64,000 bases of DNA from assembly GCA_026873275.1 (NCBI GenBank), contig JANTUC010000012.1, forward strand, positions 82,001-146,000, read 5' to 3'. The notes beneath the pieces are model-generated. The model saw only the letters and a list, made by a program, of their open reading frames with translations. It had not been told where the DNA came from and did not search any database. This stretch comes from Pseudopithomyces maydicus (Eukaryota; Ascomycota; Dothideomycetes; Pleosporales; Didymosphaeriaceae). Made by a program: the position numbers and the translations under genes. How positions within the stretch are numbered: the stretch's first letter is position 1; every line of letters begins with the position of its first letter. This document shows positions 1 to 10,104 of this stretch, piece by piece.

Positions 1-251
1 CCTACGGAGCTTCTCGTATCGGACGCTTCGCTGCTCCATTCAGAAACACCACTCTGGGCGCTGTGCAGCCTGGAGAGCGGCCCGCGGGCGCTGTTCTTGT
101 CGCCATTCGCGTCCAGGTCTTTCTTCACCCTCGCCGTCTCGTCGGGCTCACTAACGATGGGCTCATATTGTTTGGGATTCTCGGCTGCCGCCTCCTGGTC
201 TTGAACCTGCCAGTCTAGCTCCTTCTCGTTGAAGGACGAGGAACCGGACAT
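1..251 (-). CDS. 5' end of an unidentified protein gene (partial)
   Basis: An open frame begins at the ATG at 251-249 on the minus strand and runs off the left edge of the window, giving 83 complete codons. The visible N-terminus is hydrophilic and rich in Glu, Asp, Ser and Asn, with no signal peptide and no membrane segment. It looks like the cytosolic leader of a larger protein. Such acidic leaders are common on fungal transporters, but nothing visible identifies the family. The frame stays open throughout with G/C-rich third positions like those of neighbouring genes, which supports real coding. The function is unknown. Confidence 0.55.
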   Translation of the reverse strand, partial: MSGSSSFNEKELDWQVQDQEAAAENPKQYEPIVSEPDETARVKKDLDANGDKNSARGPLSRLHSAQSGVSEWSSEASDTRSSV

Positions 252-850
252 GTGCGCTCCTCGGGCGCGGCTTGCGCGTCGCGGAAGAAGTGGAAGCGAG
301 GCTACAGGGTTTATACAGAAGGCTTGCGAGTTGCTGTGTAGTAGGCCTGGCGAGAGAGCAGAGGAAGGATGTGCGGGTGGAGAAATGCACTGCTATGCGC
401 GTGCAACAAGGGGGAGGCAGATGGTCATGTTATAATGACCCGGGCAAGCGAGCGTCATATAGTCTACCTCGGAGGCTTGCAAAATGGTGAGGTCAAGAGG
501 CAAGCTGCCGACGGCCAAAGCGGAGATAAAACAGGCCAATCAGCGATGCCATGTGGCGGCTTGCTAAGCGGTTCAGTGTTTTGCGGTTTCGATTCCATCG
601 GGGCGTGTTTCGCGCCGATTCCCGATGCATGCAAGCCATCTGGACGGAGCCTCCAAGCGGACGACCAAAGGGTGCTGCCGATAGCCTGTGAGTCGTCCGT
701 GGACTCGAAACGAAGCCAGGGTGCTGGTACCGCGGGCCAACGCCCTGTTTTGAGACGTAGCATCCGCAATTGCATGCATTTCTGTAATAGCAGCCGTTGG
801 CCCTTCGCCAGCCGAAAGTTGAATCCTGCTAGCGTGTTGCTTGACAAAGC
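252..850. other. intergenic, upstream of the left-edge gene
   Basis: This is presumably the promoter side of the minus-strand gene at the left edge. Overlapping frames occur on both strands (for example 464-847 minus), but none has recognisable protein features. I see no repeat or RNA gene. Confidence 0.4.
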
Positions 851-1300
851 TTAAGCCTTCAATGCCATCTCTTCCTCCTCATTCCCGAACCCGAAGAAGC
901 CGAAATTCTCACCATCCACTGTTGGATTGCCCTTGGGAATGACTCGTTGAGTGTTGCTGCCTGCTGCCTGCTTACTGCTGCCATGTCGGACGCTAATGCG
1001 CGAACATGTGCTCACCGACCTTTGGACGCCTTTGGCGGTACGAAAGCGCGGGGACCGGGAGCTGTTGCAGATCCTTTTGGGCTTGCCCATTAGTAGAATG
1101 GACTTTTTAAAGTCAGTATCATCCGAGGGTACCTTTAGCGACGAACGAGGCATGTCGTCCGAGATTGGTCCAGTCTTGCTACACGCATGGTAGACGCAGG
1201 GCTGAAGAGTGCGAGCAACGGATAGACTAGGAATTTCCCGAATCGGTCTCCGATCTTCATCTAGAAAGGTCAACATTGAAGCTCGCCGACGACTGTTCAT
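851..1300 (-). CDS. small hypothetical protein (doubtful)
   Basis: This is a single 149-codon frame. The product is basic and Ser/Arg-rich through the middle and ends in a Gly/Phe stretch followed by an acidic tail (DGENFGFFGFGNEEEEMALKA without its last residue is the region near residues 128-147). There is no signal peptide, membrane segment or known domain. The skewed composition at the end is more protein-like than the shadow frames nearby. It could be an unspliced piece of a longer gene. No function is assigned, and this may not be a gene. Confidence 0.3.
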   Translation of the reverse strand: MNSRRRASMLTFLDEDRRPIREIPSLSVARTLQPCVYHACSKTGPISDDMPRSSLKVPSDDTDFKKSILLMGKPKRICNSSRSPRFRTAKGVQRSVSTCSRISVRHGSSKQAAGSNTQRVIPKGNPTVDGENFGFFGFGNEEEEMALKA

Positions 1301-1939
1301 CTCACGATCGAATCATCGAGCAGCCCAAACTTCCGTCCCGTGACTTGCGCGCATCGATGTGTGAGTGTGATCAAATTATCAGCAGCACAATCCATCCTAC
1401 GCAAGGTTCCTCACGACCGTTTATATACTGCTCACCGGCTTGCCGAGATCGATCACTTCATCAAGCCCCCTCATGGCGTTAACAGGGCTCGGACGAGATA
1501 GCAAGAGCAAAGCCTGCACCCACTTTGTCAGCATGCACTCACAGCCGCCAATCGGAGGCTACGGGCAAATATGCCTGGTGATGGAGCATCGCTTTCTGAC
1601 CCTAGGGTGACAACGATGCACAAGGGTCATAACTCAAAATGTTCAACAGTGATAAGAAACTGCGATGCGCAGACACAGTAGAACATCTTTTCATTCAGAC
1701 AGTATCTAGGTATATCCGGTACAAGTGCCATAACATCAAATCGTTAATACCGGAGATGGCTCATCGTGGTTTGCCTCTCCTCCGATCCTATCTCTCCATA
1801 TCTGCGTCATGGGTATGGAGCTATCTATATATGCTACTTCCACCCCCGCAGTATTATGGAACACCTTAGTGCACCCCATAGTGCATACTCTGTGATATAC
1901 CTATTCTGTAGTCAGACCCTGTGGGCTTCAGGGCGGCGC
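1301..1939. other. intergenic, 3' of ornithine aminotransferase
   Basis: This holds the downstream region of the ornithine aminotransferase gene. Only short frames without protein character are present. Nothing else is recognised. Confidence 0.4.
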
Positions 1940-3488
1940 TTAATTATCCACGCCAATATGCACATTTCTCTCGCCTGGAGGCAGGACTTCCTGTTCACGC
2001 TTGCCTTTGAGGGTCGGCAATTCCTCCATCGCTTCCTTGATGATTGCTAGGGCGGAGTCAATCTCTTCCTCCGTTATGATCAGTGGCGGAGCAAGACGTA
2101 TGATGTTCTGGTGAGTGGGTTTAGCCTGTCCTTCAGCATCAGTATCCTGTAAGGTTGTCACATGCGCAATTTTAAGGGCTCTTCCTACCAACAGTCCCTT
2201 TTCTTTAAAGAGCATACACAAATCCCAGGCACTGTGCCCATCGGTCTTCTTCTCATCGATCACAATTGCGTTGAGCAGGCCTTTGCCACGGATGGTCGTG
2301 ATCATGGAACTGTTAATGTTTTTGAGTCCCTCGCGGAATCGGTTGCCTAAGGTTTCGGCACGCTCAATCATGTTTTCTTCCTGAATAAGTTCCAGGGCCC
2401 GTATTGCGACCGCAGAACCTAAAGGATTACCACCATAAGTCGATCCGTGGGTACCGGGCTCAATAGTGAGCATAGTCTCCTTGGATCCTAGCACGCACGA
2501 GACGGGGTACATGCCACCTGAGATGGCCTTTCCGAGCAGGACAAGATCTGGCTTGATACCACTCCACTCATGACAAAGCATCTTTCCGGTTCGCGCAATA
2601 CCAGTCTGGATCTCGTCGCAGATCAAAAGTACGTTGTGTTTTTCGCAGAGAGCCTTCACTTCTTGGAGGTAGTTGTCGTCCGGCACCACGATGCCCGCTT
2701 CTCCCTGGATTGGCTCTACCAAGAAAGCAGCGGTGTTCTTCCCGTGCGTCTCGAGAACTTCCCGTACGTCATCGACGTTGTTGTACCGAATTGGCTTGTT
2801 GGTGGAAGGGTTGATGCTGCCGATATTGGGAAGATATGGACCATAGTTGTCTCTCGACTCAGGGTCGTTGGACATGGAGATGGCAGCAAATGTTCGTCCG
2901 TGGAAGTTTTCGGTAACAGAAAACACCAGTGCTTCATTCTGGGGGATCCCCTTCACCTTGTATCCCCATTTACGGGCGATCTTGACGGCTGTCTCTACAG
3001 CCTCTGCGCCGGTGTTCATGGGCAGGACCATGTCAAAGCCAAATGTTTGCGTGACATATTCGGCGAAGCGCGGGAAGACGTCGTTGTAGAAGGCACGACT
3101 GCTCAGCGTGAGCCTTGAAGCCTGCTCTGTCAAAGCTTTCACGAGTTCTGGGTGGCAGTGGCCCTGATTGACGGCGCTATAGGCAGAGAGGAAGTCCAGA
3201 TAGTGCTTGCCCTCTGGATCCCAAACCGAGCAGCCGCTTGCACGCGAGAAGACTGTGGGTGATCAGCTGGTGGTCAGTTTTTCCAGCACATGTATGCGTA
3301 CCAATGGGTAGTGGGTGGTAGTTGTGGGCAGCGAACTTGGCCTCGGCAGTGATGGCGGCGTGCGACGACTCGGCATGATATCTGGCTGGGTTTGGGGTCC
3401 CAGTGGGATGGAACGCGCGCGCCGTGGGCTTCAGGGTGGTCCCATTGCCGACTGCAGGGGTGTCGCTCTGTATGGTGCCTGGCGCCAT
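1940..3488 (-). CDS. CAR2: ornithine aminotransferase (ornithine delta-transaminase)
   Basis: This PLP-dependent class III aminotransferase transfers the delta-amino group of ornithine to 2-oxoglutarate, giving glutamate semialdehyde in arginine catabolism and proline synthesis. Exons are 3488-3302 and 3252-1940, with a 49-nt GT-AG intron between them; the product is 499 aa. The ATG at 3488 is used because the codon two positions upstream in frame is TTG. Visible family signatures are the N-terminal block ending VWDPEGKHYLDFLSAYSAVN, the cofactor-binding run LLICDEIQTGIARTGK, and the Schiff-base lysine in LGKAISGG at about residue 304. The protein is longer than the yeast enzyme (about 424 aa) because of N- and C-terminal extensions. 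No mitochondrial presequence is obvious, so a cytosolic location, as in yeast, is inferred. It is divergent from the eIF2 gamma gene. Confidence 0.95.
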
Positions 3489-4807
3489 GGTCAATTGATC
3501 GAGTTTGGATCTGGGGAGTGGTGTGCGGGGTGGCGGGGTAGGTTGTCTTTATGGTGCAGGTGAACACTGGTGAAGTTGGAAGGAGGCTGCTGACTGCTGC
3601 TGAAACAAGGCAGTGCTTAAGAATTTGTTTGTGGACCGCTGTAAGCCTATACCTGTACTTAGGGTACGGCTTCGTGTAGAGATGCCATTAGGGATCGACC
3701 ACGGCGGCTCAGCGCGGCCAACGAACCGTTAATCGGCGTTTGTCACGGCATTGGGAGCGCGCTAATTGGACTGAGTCGTCGCTTGGGTGCACCTGACCAA
3801 AAGGCAAGCATTCCGGACAATGGCGAAAGGTGCGAGATGAGGTGGAGAGGGCAGAGACGATGCTTCGATGTTTACAATATGTAGTCGGCAAAAGTTGTGA
3901 GGGCCGAGTTGTCTAATTCTCCTATTCTTGCCTCTGCAGCTTGCGCGATTTGCCTACCTATCGCGTGAGGACGCCGCTGCCCAGGTGCCCATACTTGCAC
4001 GGCCTCTTTGCCATGGGCCGCCACAACAGGCAGGCAGTCAGCCCGGAAGAGGGCTGAACAGTACATAGATGCAAGCATCGGCACGTGTTATGCACATGGT
4101 CAGAGGCGTTGCAGTGCACTCCAAAGCAGCCCTGGAGCTGGAGCCCCGAGGGGGCCCGAATCAAGTCACGTGTCGGTAAAACGACCTCGGGACGCCAGAA
4201 GCCCAGGCCCACAGGCTGAGCAAAGTCGACGGCGTACTGCCAGCAGCCAGCAGCCATCCGTCTCTCATGCTGGTGGTCCCAAGCCATGGTCTGCTCGCCC
4301 ACAGCCAGCAGCGACCAGGCACTCATACGTGCTATTGCATAGTTCCCCCAGCAAATCGTCATGTGCGACCGATCATTGCGCTCGCTCCCACGGCTCGAAA
4401 GCAGAGAGAAACCGCACCCAAGATCCGTCATGTCTTGCTCTCCACTACACGGACGGTTTTCGTTCTCATGGAACCTCACACTGCGCAGTGGCAGCGGGTA
4501 TCTCGAACCGAAAATGCTTTTGAGTGAGTGTGATATTTTTGCGTTGTTCATAAAGGAGAAGCAGGAGGGCTGGGCGCGCAGGGTTTTATGAGGCAGGCTA
4601 CCGGCGCGCGGCGATTCTATTCTTCCGGGCGGGCACAGCGACCCCGCCACTGCTGGATTGAGTCATGGTGGGCTTTTTCGCTTTGCGTGTCACAGTGCTT
4701 TTCGACGTCCAACCTACTGTCGCTTTTGCTGCCCGGCGTGCCCCAGACTATCCTTGCCCGCACACCCTCCATCCTCCCCCGCTCGAGCACCACTGCAGCC
4801 GCCCAGC
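3489..4807. promoter_or_regulatory. divergent promoter region CAR2 / eIF2 gamma
   Basis: This 1.3 kb stretch separates two divergent start codons. The last 100 nt before the eIF2 gamma ATG are strongly CT-rich, as is common near fungal transcription starts. Two upstream ATGs (4588 and 4665) open frames that overlap the eIF2 gamma start out of frame. A 230-codon minus-strand frame (3958-4650) has no protein character and is taken as chance. Confidence 0.45.
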
Positions 4808-6475
4808 ATGGATTCCGAGTCCGAGCACGACCACCGCGACGACGAGAGCGTGTCCGACCCCGAGGAGCAGGAGGAGACCAAGCAGTCCAAGTCGGCCCTC
4901 AAGAAGCCGAGGGACGTCTTGCCGCCCGTCGAACGCCCAGAGCTGCCCGAGCAGCCCGACCCATCGACCATCGACTTCTCCACCCTCAACCCTCTGTCGC
5001 CCGAGATCATCTCTCGCCAGGCCACCATCAACATCGGTACCATTGGCCACGTCGCCCACGGCAAGAGCACCGTTGTCAAGGCCATCTCCGGTGTGCAGAC
5101 GGTCCGCTTCAAGAATGAGCTTGAGCGCAACATCACCATCAAGCTTGGTTACGCCAATGCCAAAATTTACCAGTGCGACAACTCCGAGTGCCCGCGCCCG
5201 ACATGCTACCGGTCGTACAAGAGTGAGAAGGAAGTGGACCCCCCGTGTGAGCGCGAGGGCTGTGGTGGCAAGTACAGGCTGAAGCGCCATGTCTCGTTTG
5301 TCGACTGTCCCGGTCACGACATTCTCATGAGCACAATGTTGTCGGGAGCTGCTGTCATGGACGCCGCCCTGCTTCTCATTGCCGGGAACGAAACATGCCC
5401 GCAACCTCAGACCAGCGAGCATCTTGCCGCTATCGAAATCATGAAGCTCAACCACATCATCATCCTGCAGAACAAGGTCGATCTCATGCGGGAAGACAAT
5501 GCCGCCGCACACTACGACTCCATTCTGAAGTTTATCCGAGGAACAGTCGCAGACGGCTCGCCCATCATACCCATTTCTGCTCAATTGAAGTTCAACATTG
5601 ACGCCATCAACGAGCACCTCATCACAAAGATCCCAGTCCCCGTTCGCGACTTCAGCGCGAAGCCCCACATGATTGTCATCCGTTCGTTCGACGTGAACAA
5701 GCCGGGTGCCGAGATCGACGAGCTGAAGGGTGGTGTCGCGGGTGGCAGTATTCTGACTGGTGTTCTCAAGCTGGGTGATGAGATTGAGATTAGGCCGGGT
5801 ATTGTCTCCAAGGATAGCGCAGGCAAGATACAGTGCAAGCCCATCTTTTCCAGGGTTGTTTCGCTATTTGCGGAACACAATGACCTCAAATTTGCCGTAC
5901 CCGGTGGTCTCATCGGTATGTCATCCAATCTTTGCCCCCCGCCCAAAAAAATCACGTCTAACAAGTATTAGGTGTCGGCACACGAGTCGATCCTACACTC
6001 TGCCGTGCTGATCGTCTGGTCGGATTCGTCCTGGGTCTTCGCGGCCACCTCCCCAACATCTACACAGAAATCGAAGTGAACTACTTCTTGCTTCGAAGAC
6101 TGCTCGGTGTCAAGACTTCCGATGGCAAGCAAGCCAAGGTCGCGAAATTGGCCAAGAACGAAGTTTTGGTATGCATCGGGCTGACTGCGTCATCGTCAAA
6201 CGCAAGCTGACGAACTTTAGATGGTGAATATCGGATCTACTGCAACAGGTGCCAAGGTCGTCGCCGTCAGGGCGGATGCCGCTCGTCTTCTCCTCACCTC
6301 TCCCGCATGTACCGAGATCGGCGAAAAGGTGGCGTTGTCTCGACGCATTGAGAAGCATTGGCGTCTGATTGGTTGGGCAAACATTGTCGCGTATGTCTTG
6401 ACCTCGTGAACATGAGAAGAATTCGGACTGACCATTCCTCACAGTGGAAACATTCTGGAACCGCTTAAAGACTAG
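4808..6475 (+). CDS. GCD11: translation initiation factor eIF2 subunit gamma
   Basis: This is the GTP-binding subunit of eIF2, which carries initiator Met-tRNA to the 40S ribosome. Exons are 4808-5915, 5972-6168, 6221-6390 and 6445-6475 (all GT-AG); the product is 501 aa. The G1 loop GHVAHGKST lies at residues 80-88, followed by DCPGHD (G3) and NKVD (G4). A Cys-rich insertion (CDNSEC..C....CEREGCGGKY) matches the zinc-ribbon insert typical of eIF2 gamma and absent from EF-Tu. Domains II and III follow, ending in GNILEPLKD. The acidic N-terminus resembles that of yeast Gcd11. The Met-Asp start would be a NatB acetylation target. The last coding exon is only 31 nt. The family assignment is secure. 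Confidence 0.97.
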
Positions 6476-7258
6476 GAAGAAAAAAGTGGGATCTACATGA
6501 GCAGTCGACCTTAAACTAGCCTATGGCAAACGAAGAATGGTGAGGAGATAGGGGTTGAAAAGGCGCAAGGGCTTCGTCATTAGTCAAAGAGTAGGCGAAC
6601 CTTGATGTCAGCAAAAGAGCATATCTCGCGGGCATTTGACCCCGAGAGCACAGTGTGGTAACGATTCATGATTTCTGAATGGGAAGCCATCCGATGACGA
6701 TGAGGATAGAAGTGTAGCATTAATCCAAGGAAATGTTCGCAGTTTGTCATTGAAGCATGTCTAGTGTGTGCTTGGATGCACTGAAGTCTCTTCCGTTTAG
6801 ATGGCGTCGAATAGACACAGTACACTGCCTAAGCCATGGCAATGTTTTCACCACTACCGAAGGTACCCATGTGATATTTTAATGTTTGCCTTTCTTTTGA
6901 GGCTCAAGAATACCAAAAGCGAGCGCTGCCCCTAGTCTCCCTTGGGCTTCTTGGCCTGTTGGAGGTGCACTTTGATGATCAATGTCGGAAAATCAAAGTG
7001 GCACGAGCATGAGAAGTAAGATACAAGGTGGAATGTCAGTGTCACGCGTCAGTTGTCAGCAAATTGACATCTTGTTTACATACGCGCGCAAACATTATGG
7101 GACAGACCTCACACCTAGCGAATAAATAATAGCTCTAGCAAAAGCGGAAAAAAAAAAAGGTGGGAAAGGGACTTTTCATCGAGGTGCCTTGCGCACTGCA
7201 CGAGCATTGAGTCTGGTGTATTGGGTATCGCAAAACGAAACTTTCTAGTCTAGGGAGC
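6476..7258. other. convergent intergenic region
   Basis: This is the 3' region between eIF2 gamma (+) and the Rrp17-like gene (-). It contains a poly-A run near 7150 and only short frames. No further gene is recognised. Confidence 0.4.
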
Positions 7259-7978
7259 TCAGTCCCCCTTCCTCTTAGCCGCCAACTTTTTCTTCTTCAG
7301 TCCCTGTTTCACTCGCTCTGCCTTTCTCTCAGTTTTGGTCTCGTACCGGAACTTGATCTTCTTTTTCTTGGGTTTGTTGCTCTTTGGTCGTTCCTTTGTC
7401 CATTCCCTCTTCTCTTTCTTTCCCGTCTCTGACTCCTCCTCCCCGCCACGTTTCTCGAAGCCGTGTTTGGATATGCCGACACTCTCAATGGTGACAGTGG
7501 TATATTTGTCTTCGTCAATGAATTCCTCTTCCTGGTCGATGTTGTCGATCGGAGGTTGGGGTTCAGCATCGTCCATGCCACTTCGCCCCTCGGTTTCCGA
7601 ACCATCCTCTGAGCCATCGTCCCCTTCGCTGAGGTCACCGTTTGCCTGTTTGACTAGTCTATTGACCTCCTCGACGTGCTTCTCTAGATCTTCCTTGCGC
7701 TGCTTGCGTAACTACACGTAGATGTGTCAGCTTGACCTTCTCATTGGCGACAAGGCTCGTGGGACGGTAACGGTATAGACGGGAAAGACAAAAGAACATG
7801 CCTCAGCTCGGAGCCGCAGCTTCTCGGTTCGCTCTTTCTTAGCATTCTCCTCCTCGGCGAGCTTCTGGCGCGCAAGCTTGCGCTTGTGGAAGCCGGTGAG
7901 GTACTCCTCGCGCGCGGAGGGGTCGAAAGAGATCTCGGATATGGCAGCAGTCTTGCGTCTTTTCGAAGGAGGCGGCAT
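7259..7978 (-). CDS. RRP17: Rrp17/Nop25 (NOL12) family rRNA-processing protein
   Basis: This family is a nucleolar factor; yeast Rrp17 is a 5' exonuclease in late 60S rRNA maturation. Exons are 7978-7802 and 7711-7259; the product is 209 aa. The N-terminal block (SKRRKTAAISEISFDPSAREEYLTGFHKRKLARQK, seen across residues 5-40) and the following charged coiled coil joining as RLRAE/LRKQRKEDLEKHVEEVN fit the Nop25 domain. The C-terminus is very basic (KKKKIKFRYETKTERKAERVKQ), as expected of an RNA-binding nucleolar protein. The intron needs a GC donor (GCATGT), because GT alternatives break the conserved helix frame. The upstream neighbour on the same strand is the GGTase-I beta gene. Confidence 0.88.
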
Positions 7979-8240
7979 GTTTGGGGTTCTTGGTGGTGGT
8001 GAAGTCGGAAGCTGACGAGGGTGGTGAGGTGGGCAGCGTGATGTGCCAAAATGCGGTTCGACGTTGAACTTTTTGGCAGGGGTCATTCGATAGCGGCATG
8101 TTTAGCCGAGGCCAGCGCTGGGCATGGAGCACCCGGTGCTGGAGATGACAAGTGGTAGAGCGACACGCGACACGCAGGCAGGGAGTAATTGGGAGGCATT
8201 TCTTTTTGTTGGGTCATGGACCTGCGGTTTTGCTCTGCCT

Positions 8241-9539
8241 TTACGTCTGAAGCTCAGCATCCATCCCTAACAGCTTCCGCCTCCAGGGCAGAGACTCCAG
8301 ATGCCGCTTTGCTCTCTCTGTTATGCACAATGCCGTATCGACGTTCTGCAACCCAGCTTCGCCGAACATGGAAAGTACCATCAAGCCCAGGAATGAGTGC
8401 TGTGGATCTGGATGGTCTCCCGGCAGCTTGCCGAACCCGCCTACTAAATGCTGCGTCCTGTCCAGGAGCCAGCGCCGAATGGGCTCGCGATCTACTATAT
8501 CTAGGTGCCCTAACAATTTAAGCGGTGCGCAGACCCAATACGCATAGCAAGTGTCACCAATCTTGTTCTCTCTGCCATTCATGCCCACCCACTTGAGCTC
8601 GGTGTGCATGGGTGGCTGGGACGTGAACGACAGCTTGCCACGGGTTGAAGGGTAGTCACGTAGCTTCACAAACGAGTGGGCATCATGGCACGTCGCCGAT
8701 GAGTCGGTCTCATCCTTGTACGTGTCTGCGGCGTCCTCTTCATCTAGTGTCAGAGTCTGCCTGGCTGCAAGCCAGTGCAACGTTTTGGGGAGGTTCCGGA
8801 GTCCCCGTACTCGACCATCTGGCTTGTTCGTCGGAAGGCGATCGACGAGGTAGAGGGCACTGATAGCACAGCTTGTAAAGCCAGCATGGGCTTCGTGATA
8901 CGGTGCCTCAGACAGGCCGCCGTCGTATGTTTCGGCGACCTGGACACACTCGACAAAGGCGTCAACATCGATGTCAAGCACTCCCTCTACCTCGCCTTCG
9001 AGATGGCCGCGGAGCATCCACCGTATGGCCGTGGCCATGAAGCCAAAGCGTGAGTCGTTCCCGCCCTCGACACGGTCATGCTCACCCAACGTCTCTCCAA
9101 AGCTTCCGTCCGGGCGCTGCAGCTTGGGTAGCCATTGCAGTATCTCTCTTCGCTTGACTCGCTCCAAGTCATCGCCCAGATTGACAAGGATCAGAAGGGC
9201 GAAGAAGGTGCCGGCCACGTGGACCGGGTCCCATGTCTGGTTTCCTTCATTTCGTGAGGCGCCGAGGTCTGTGGCTGGTGCAGGTCTGAAGCCTCCTTCG
9301 GGTAGCTGGCACCGGTAGACCCAGTCTACGTAGCCGGCACGTTCTTCCTGGGAAAGGGCTGCTGGCAGGTCGCCCAGAATGTCCAAGGCAGAGAGGATGA
9401 AGGCAGCCAGGGTCATGCGGTTGCAGTCATTGCCCGTGTACTGGTGTGGAAGGAACGTCTTGAGGTTCCGGCGCCAGTAGCGGATGTGGGCGGCGTAGTC
9501 AAGTCTGCTCCCAGCGTCGAGGGTCAGGGCAGGGGCCAT
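8241..9539 (-). CDS. CDC43: protein geranylgeranyltransferase type I, beta subunit
   Basis: This is the catalytic beta subunit of GGTase-I, which attaches geranylgeranyl to CaaL proteins such as Rho1 and Cdc42. It is an intronless frame of 432 aa from the ATG at 9539. Non-ATG codons extend the frame upstream, but that leader looks non-coding. Prenyltransferase alpha-alpha repeats are visible (LQRPDGSFGE, YDGGLSEAPYHEAHAGFTSCA, GGFGKLPGDHPDPQHSFLGL). The zinc ligands fit D329 and C331 in GDTCYAYW and H381 in PQHSF; the 2- and 50-residue spacings equal those of the mammalian enzyme (269/271/321). An acidic insertion around DEEDAADTYKDETDSS is lineage-specific. It is divergent from the RhoGAP gene. 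Confidence 0.95.
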   Translation of the reverse strand: MAPALTLDAGSRLDYAAHIRYWRRNLKTFLPHQYTGNDCNRMTLAAFILSALDILGDLPAALSQEERAGYVDWVYRCQLPEGGFRPAPATDLGASRNEGNQTWDPVHVAGTFFALLILVNLGDDLERVKRREILQWLPKLQRPDGSFGETLGEHDRVEGGNDSRFGFMATAIRWMLRGHLEGEVEGVLDIDVDAFVECVQVAETYDGGLSEAPYHEAHAGFTSCAISALYLVDRLPTNKPDGRVRGLRNLPKTLHWLAARQTLTLDEEDAADTYKDETDSSATCHDAHSFVKLRDYPSTRGKLSFTSQPPMHTELKWVGMNGRENKIGDTCYAYWVCAPLKLLGHLDIVDREPIRRWLLDRTQHLVGGFGKLPGDHPDPQHSFLGLMVLSMFGEAGLQNVDTALCITERAKRHLESLPWRRKLLGMDAELQT

Positions 9540-10104
9540 GGCCGTCCTGTGGCCGGAGTGGGACGCTTTTGCGATGGGGCTTAGACTTTGGCCGTCTAGT
9601 AGCTGTGCAGAGGCTGAGGCTGAGGCCGACGGGCGGATGACGGAAGCATTTGCACGGTGCGGGCGGAGGAGGAATCGCAGGCTCGCGATGATTATGCCCA
9701 AAGAGGAGAGGGTTGGCAGCGAACGGGACAAGTGGTGGCCATGGATGGAACCAGGGCTCGGGCGTGACATAAGACAGTCGGGCCCAACGCTGGAAGCAGG
9801 GATGCTGCCACTATTCTCAGCTGTACCGCGCGAAGACAACAAAAAAGCTCTCCTGAAGTCAGCAATTCTCCTATCCTCCGTTCATTTGCCTGCCCCGACG
9901 ACCCGCCCACGACGCCCTCGCACTGCTGCCAGTCGCAGCTGACGTGCCGCGTGTACCACGACCACCACGGCCACCTGAACCTCCACCTCCACCTCCACCG
10001 CCGCCGCGCCTGCGCGAGCCCTTCCCCAGACTGTGCTCTCCACGCTCGCTACCACACAACATCGCAACCCACACCCTTATCGTGCACAACCATCCCACTT
10101 CACC
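9540..10104. promoter_or_regulatory. divergent promoter region CDC43 / RhoGAP
   Basis: This 565-nt region separates two divergent start codons. A (CCACCT)-like run lies at about 9957-10010, and CT/CA-rich sequence precedes the RhoGAP ATG. No independent gene is recognised. Confidence 0.45.

Noticed and set aside
464..847. 127-codon minus-strand frame
   Set aside because: Composition resembles translated promoter DNA, and nothing conserved is visible.
3958..4650. 230-codon minus-strand frame in the CAR2/eIF2 gamma promoter
   Set aside because: Rich in Cys, Trp and His with no domain or repeat; overlaps other frames of equal quality.
4748..5668. 306-codon minus-strand frame
   Set aside because: Antisense shadow of the eIF2 gamma exon 1, produced by strong third-position GC bias.
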